Shown: in pieces, positions 3,938 through 6,271 of the stretch
How the letters are laid out: each line of letters starts with the position of its first letter
Numbering within the stretch: the stretch's first letter is position 1
Assembly (NCBI GenBank): GCA_947445425.1
Contig: CANFFA010000152.1
Span: 1 to 6,271, forward strand
DNA from: Paludibacteraceae bacterium
GTDB lineage: Bacteria > Bacteroidota > Bacteroidia > Bacteroidales > Paludibacteraceae
Length of the DNA stretch: 6,271 nt
Reading direction: 5' to 3'
The notes under the pieces: generated by a model
Database searches by the model: none
Told to the model about the DNA's origin: nothing
What the model saw: only the letters and a program-made list of their open reading frames with translations
Position numbers and translations under genes: made by a program

Positions 3938-4354
3938 ATGTTAAAAGAAATTTTATCTATCACTGGTAAACCGGGACTTTTTAAATTGATTTCTCAAGGA
4001 AAAAATATGTTGGTTGTGGAGTCTTTAATCGATGGTAAACGCGTTCCTGCCTACACCAAAGATAAAGTAGTATCATTGGGTGATATTGCTATTTTTACTG
4101 AATCAACTGAAATTCCTTTGGGTCAAGTGTTGGAGAATTTAAAGCTAAAAGAAAATGGTGCCCTGTGTTCCATTGATACAAAAGCAGATAATGACACGCT
4201 ACGTAAATTCATGGGCGAAGTACTTCCTGAATATGATCGTGAGCGTGTTTACCCAAGTGATATTCGTAAAGTATTGGGCTGGTATAATATTTTGATCAAT
4301 GCCAAAATTACCAATTTCATTGAAGTAAATGAAGAAGTAACTGTCCCAGCTTAA
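3938..4354 (+). CDS. DUF5606 family protein, function unknown
   Basis: A 138-residue soluble protein of the Bacteroidota-specific DUF5606 type. The N-terminal part, MLKEILSITGKPGLFKLISQ followed by VVESLIDGKRVPAYTKDKVVSLGDIAIFT, matches the conserved small beta-rich domain (about residues 1-55). The second half, with LRKFMGEVLPEYDRERVYPSDIRKVLGWYNIL (helical, about residues 78-122), fits the companion domain usually found with it. No signal peptide or membrane segment is present. No biochemical role is established for the family to my knowledge. It lies 62 bases after hisA and 14 bases before the Nif3 gene, so co-expression with the latter is likely. Family recognition is from memory of the conserved segments. 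Confidence 0.85.
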   Translation: MLKEILSITGKPGLFKLISQGKNMLVVESLIDGKRVPAYTKDKVVSLGDIAIFTESTEIPLGQVLENLKLKENGALCSIDTKADNDTLRKFMGEVLPEYDRERVYPSDIRKVLGWYNILINAKITNFIEVNEEVTVPA

Positions 4355-4368
4355 TAAACTAAATAATT

Positions 4369-5478
4369 GTGAACCAAATTAATACAACTGTAAAATCCAT
4401 CTGTGAACTTATTGAGGAAGTTGCACCATTGTCTTTGCAAGAAAGCTACGACAATGCCGGTCTACTCGTTGGTAATCCACAAATGAGCGTTAAAGGCGTA
4501 TTGGTTAGCATTGATATTACCGAAGCGGTTATTGAAGAAGCAATTCAAAAACAGTGTAATCTTATTATTTCACATCACCCGCTTATTTTTAGTGGATTAA
4601 AACAATTGGTTGGGAAAAATGAGGTCCAACGATGTGTTATCTTGGCAATTAAAAATGATATAGCCATCTATGCGGCCCATACCAATTTGGACAATGTGCT
4701 GGAAGGTGTAAATGGTAAGATTGCAGAAAAAATAGGCCTTATAAACAATAGAATTCTTCAACCAAAGAAAAATTCTTTACTGAAGTTGGTCGTTTTTGTT
4801 CCTCAAATTCATGCCTATGCACTTCGTCAAGCCTTATTTGATGCAGGTGCTGGTCACATTGGTGATTATGATGCTTGTAGCTTTAATGTTGAAGGTTTAG
4901 GTACTTTTAGAGCCAATGAAAATGCAAAACCTTTTGTGGGTGAGCTAAATCAATTTCATACAGAGCCAGAAACAAGGGTAGAAATGATTTTACCTGTTCT
5001 TTCGAAGTCTAAAGTCCTGGCAGCATTGCACGAGACTCACCCATATCAAGAGCCAGCCTATGATCTCATTCCACTTGAAAATAGCTGGAAACAAGTAGGA
5101 GCAGGGCTAGTGGGTGAATTGGTCGAGGAGATGGATGAAATGGACTTTCTAAAACTACTGAAAACGACTTTTAATCAACCAGCAATACGGTACACCCGTT
5201 TATTAGGAAATAAAATTAAACGTGTGGCAATTTGTGGAGGGGCTGGAAGTTCATTTTTAAAAGATGCCCTTGTTGCCGAAGCAGATGTTTTTGTTTCCGG
5301 TGATTTTAAATACCACGAATTTTTTGAGGCAGAGGAAAAAATTCTTATTGCCGATATAGGACATTATGAAAGCGAACAATTCACAAAAGACATTTTTTTT
5401 GAGATAATTACAAAAAAAATGCCTACATTTGCAGTCCAAATTTCAAAGATTAAAACCAATCCCATAAATTATTTGTAA
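4369..5478 (+). CDS. Nif3/DUF34 dinuclear metal-centre protein
   Basis: Member of the widely conserved Nif3-like (YbgI/YqfO) family: toroidal hexamers with a two-metal site per subunit. It is sometimes annotated GTP cyclohydrolase I type 2; the cellular role is unsettled. The 369-residue length is that of the long form with a PII/CutA-like insertion. The metal ligands are visible: H69 and H70 (ISHHPLIFSG), H104 and D108 (AAHTNLDN), and H332 and E336 (GHYESEQF), with spacings as in E. coli YbgI. The N-terminal half (1-125) and C-terminal half (about 240-369) make the core; the insertion (about 130-238) includes FVPQIHAYALRQALFDAGAG and HETHPYQEPAYDLIPL. The start is GTG; KTNPINYL is the typical C-terminus. 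It follows the DUF5606 gene by 14 bases and precedes the zinc-ribbon gene by 5, an arrangement often kept in Bacteroidota. Confidence 0.93.
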   Translation: MNQINTTVKSICELIEEVAPLSLQESYDNAGLLVGNPQMSVKGVLVSIDITEAVIEEAIQKQCNLIISHHPLIFSGLKQLVGKNEVQRCVILAIKNDIAIYAAHTNLDNVLEGVNGKIAEKIGLINNRILQPKKNSLLKLVVFVPQIHAYALRQALFDAGAGHIGDYDACSFNVEGLGTFRANENAKPFVGELNQFHTEPETRVEMILPVLSKSKVLAALHETHPYQEPAYDLIPLENSWKQVGAGLVGELVEEMDEMDFLKLLKTTFNQPAIRYTRLLGNKIKRVAICGGAGSSFLKDALVAEADVFVSGDFKYHEFFEAEEKILIADIGHYESEQFTKDIFFEIITKKMPTFAVQISKIKTNPINYL

Positions 5479-5483
5479 TCAAA

Positions 5484-6257
5484 ATGGCTACAGAAGTAAA
5501 AGCAGAAAAGGAAATTACCGTTGAAGAAAAGTTAAAGGCTCTTTACGAACTTCAAAAGGCAGTTTCAAAAATAGATGAAATTAAGATTCTCCGTGGTGAA
5601 CTTCCATTGGAAGTACAAGATTTAGAAGACGAGATTATTGGTTTGACCACTCGTTTGGAGCATTATGAATCTGAATTAGTGGAGATTGCTGCTACCATTG
5701 CAAGTAAGAAATTTGAGATTGAAGAATCTCGTATGAAAATTGCAAAATATCAGGAGCAACAAGAGAATGTACGCAATAATCGTGAATACGACAATTTATC
5801 AAAAGAGATTGAATTCCAAACACTAGAAATAGAGTTATGCGAAAAACGTATTCGTGAGTTTAGCGCCTCTCAAGAATCTAAAAGTGCCGATCAGAAAAAG
5901 AATACTGACCAATTGTCTGAGCGTAAACTCGATATGGAGCAGAAGAAAGGTGAGTTGAACGAAATCGTTTCTGAGACTAAACAAGAGGAAGAAAGATTGC
6001 GTGAGAATGCTAAAGAGATTGAATTGTTAATCGAATCCAGGTTATTGACTGCCTTTAAACGTATTCGTAAAAATGCACGAAATGGTTTAGCAGTTGTATA
6101 TGTACAACGTGATGCTTGTGGAGGTTGTTTTAATAAAATTCCAGCACAACGTCAAATGGATATTCGTTTACGTAAAAAAATCATTGTATGTGAATATTGT
6201 GGTCGTATTCTAGTTGATCAAGAATTGGCTGGTATAGTTCCTGCAGGAATGGAATAA
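5484..6257 (+). CDS. Coiled-coil C4 zinc-ribbon protein (DUF164/zf-RING_7 type)
   Basis: A 257-residue cytoplasmic protein with a long antiparallel coiled coil (about residues 15-190, rich in E, K, Q and L) and a C-terminal zinc ribbon. The ribbon uses CGGC (C212, C215) and CEYC (C236, C239), spaced for one zinc. RDACGGCFNKIPAQRQMDIR and the following IIVCEYCGRILV are characteristic. Family members are thought to bind nucleic acid or act as scaffolds; the precise role is unknown. The start ATG is 5 bases after the Nif3 stop, and the pair Nif3-zinc ribbon recurs across Bacteroidota and other phyla, implying a functional tie that has not been explained. No terminator is seen in the last 14 bases of the window. 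Confidence 0.9.
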   Translation: MATEVKAEKEITVEEKLKALYELQKAVSKIDEIKILRGELPLEVQDLEDEIIGLTTRLEHYESELVEIAATIASKKFEIEESRMKIAKYQEQQENVRNNREYDNLSKEIEFQTLEIELCEKRIREFSASQESKSADQKKNTDQLSERKLDMEQKKGELNEIVSETKQEEERLRENAKEIELLIESRLLTAFKRIRKNARNGLAVVYVQRDACGGCFNKIPAQRQMDIRLRKKIIVCEYCGRILVDQELAGIVPAGME

Positions 6258-6271
6258 ATAAATTTTATCAA

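Overview
The window looks like a piece of a Bacteroidota chromosome, probably from the Sphingobacteriia/Chitinophagia side. It is AT-rich, most genes lack a Shine-Dalgarno sequence, and several intergenic regions carry the Bacteroidota promoter pattern (TTG or TTTG, 19-20 bases, TAnnTTTG). It also encodes a DUF5606 protein, a family known to me only from this phylum. Class-level placement is inference.

The left part (1-1040) is accessory DNA. It opens with the first 20 codons of an IS110-family transposase on the minus strand. A promoter-like pair on the same strand lies about 160 bases upstream, and a strong hairpin abuts the start codon. IS110 elements are known to encode their bridge RNA in this upstream segment, so 63-216 is a candidate. 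Beyond it lie an 18-bp perfect palindrome, a run of tandem hairpins ending in a bidirectional terminator, and two promoter-like sequences, the second of which probably drives the next gene.

The middle part (1041-3080) carries two accessory genes: a YncE-like beta-propeller lipoprotein with many histidines, and a small four-helix membrane protein interrupted by a G8 tract. They are flanked on both sides by diverged copies of a short repeat core in the same orientation (887-923 and 2851-2890), each followed by a hairpin, so the block may be a mobile or exchangeable cassette. The space between the two genes can fold in two mutually exclusive ways.

The right part (3044-6271) is conserved housekeeping DNA, co-directional and probably one operon: hisA, a DUF5606 protein, a Nif3/DUF34 dinuclear-metal protein and a coiled-coil C4 zinc-ribbon protein, with gaps of 62, 14 and 5 bases. 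Its likely promoter (3044-3075) sits at the right edge of the second repeat region. hisA has no hisH before it and no hisF after it, so it is separated from a normal his operon. The links between hisA, metal-binding Nif3 and the zinc-ribbon protein are by position only; no shared pathway is evident.
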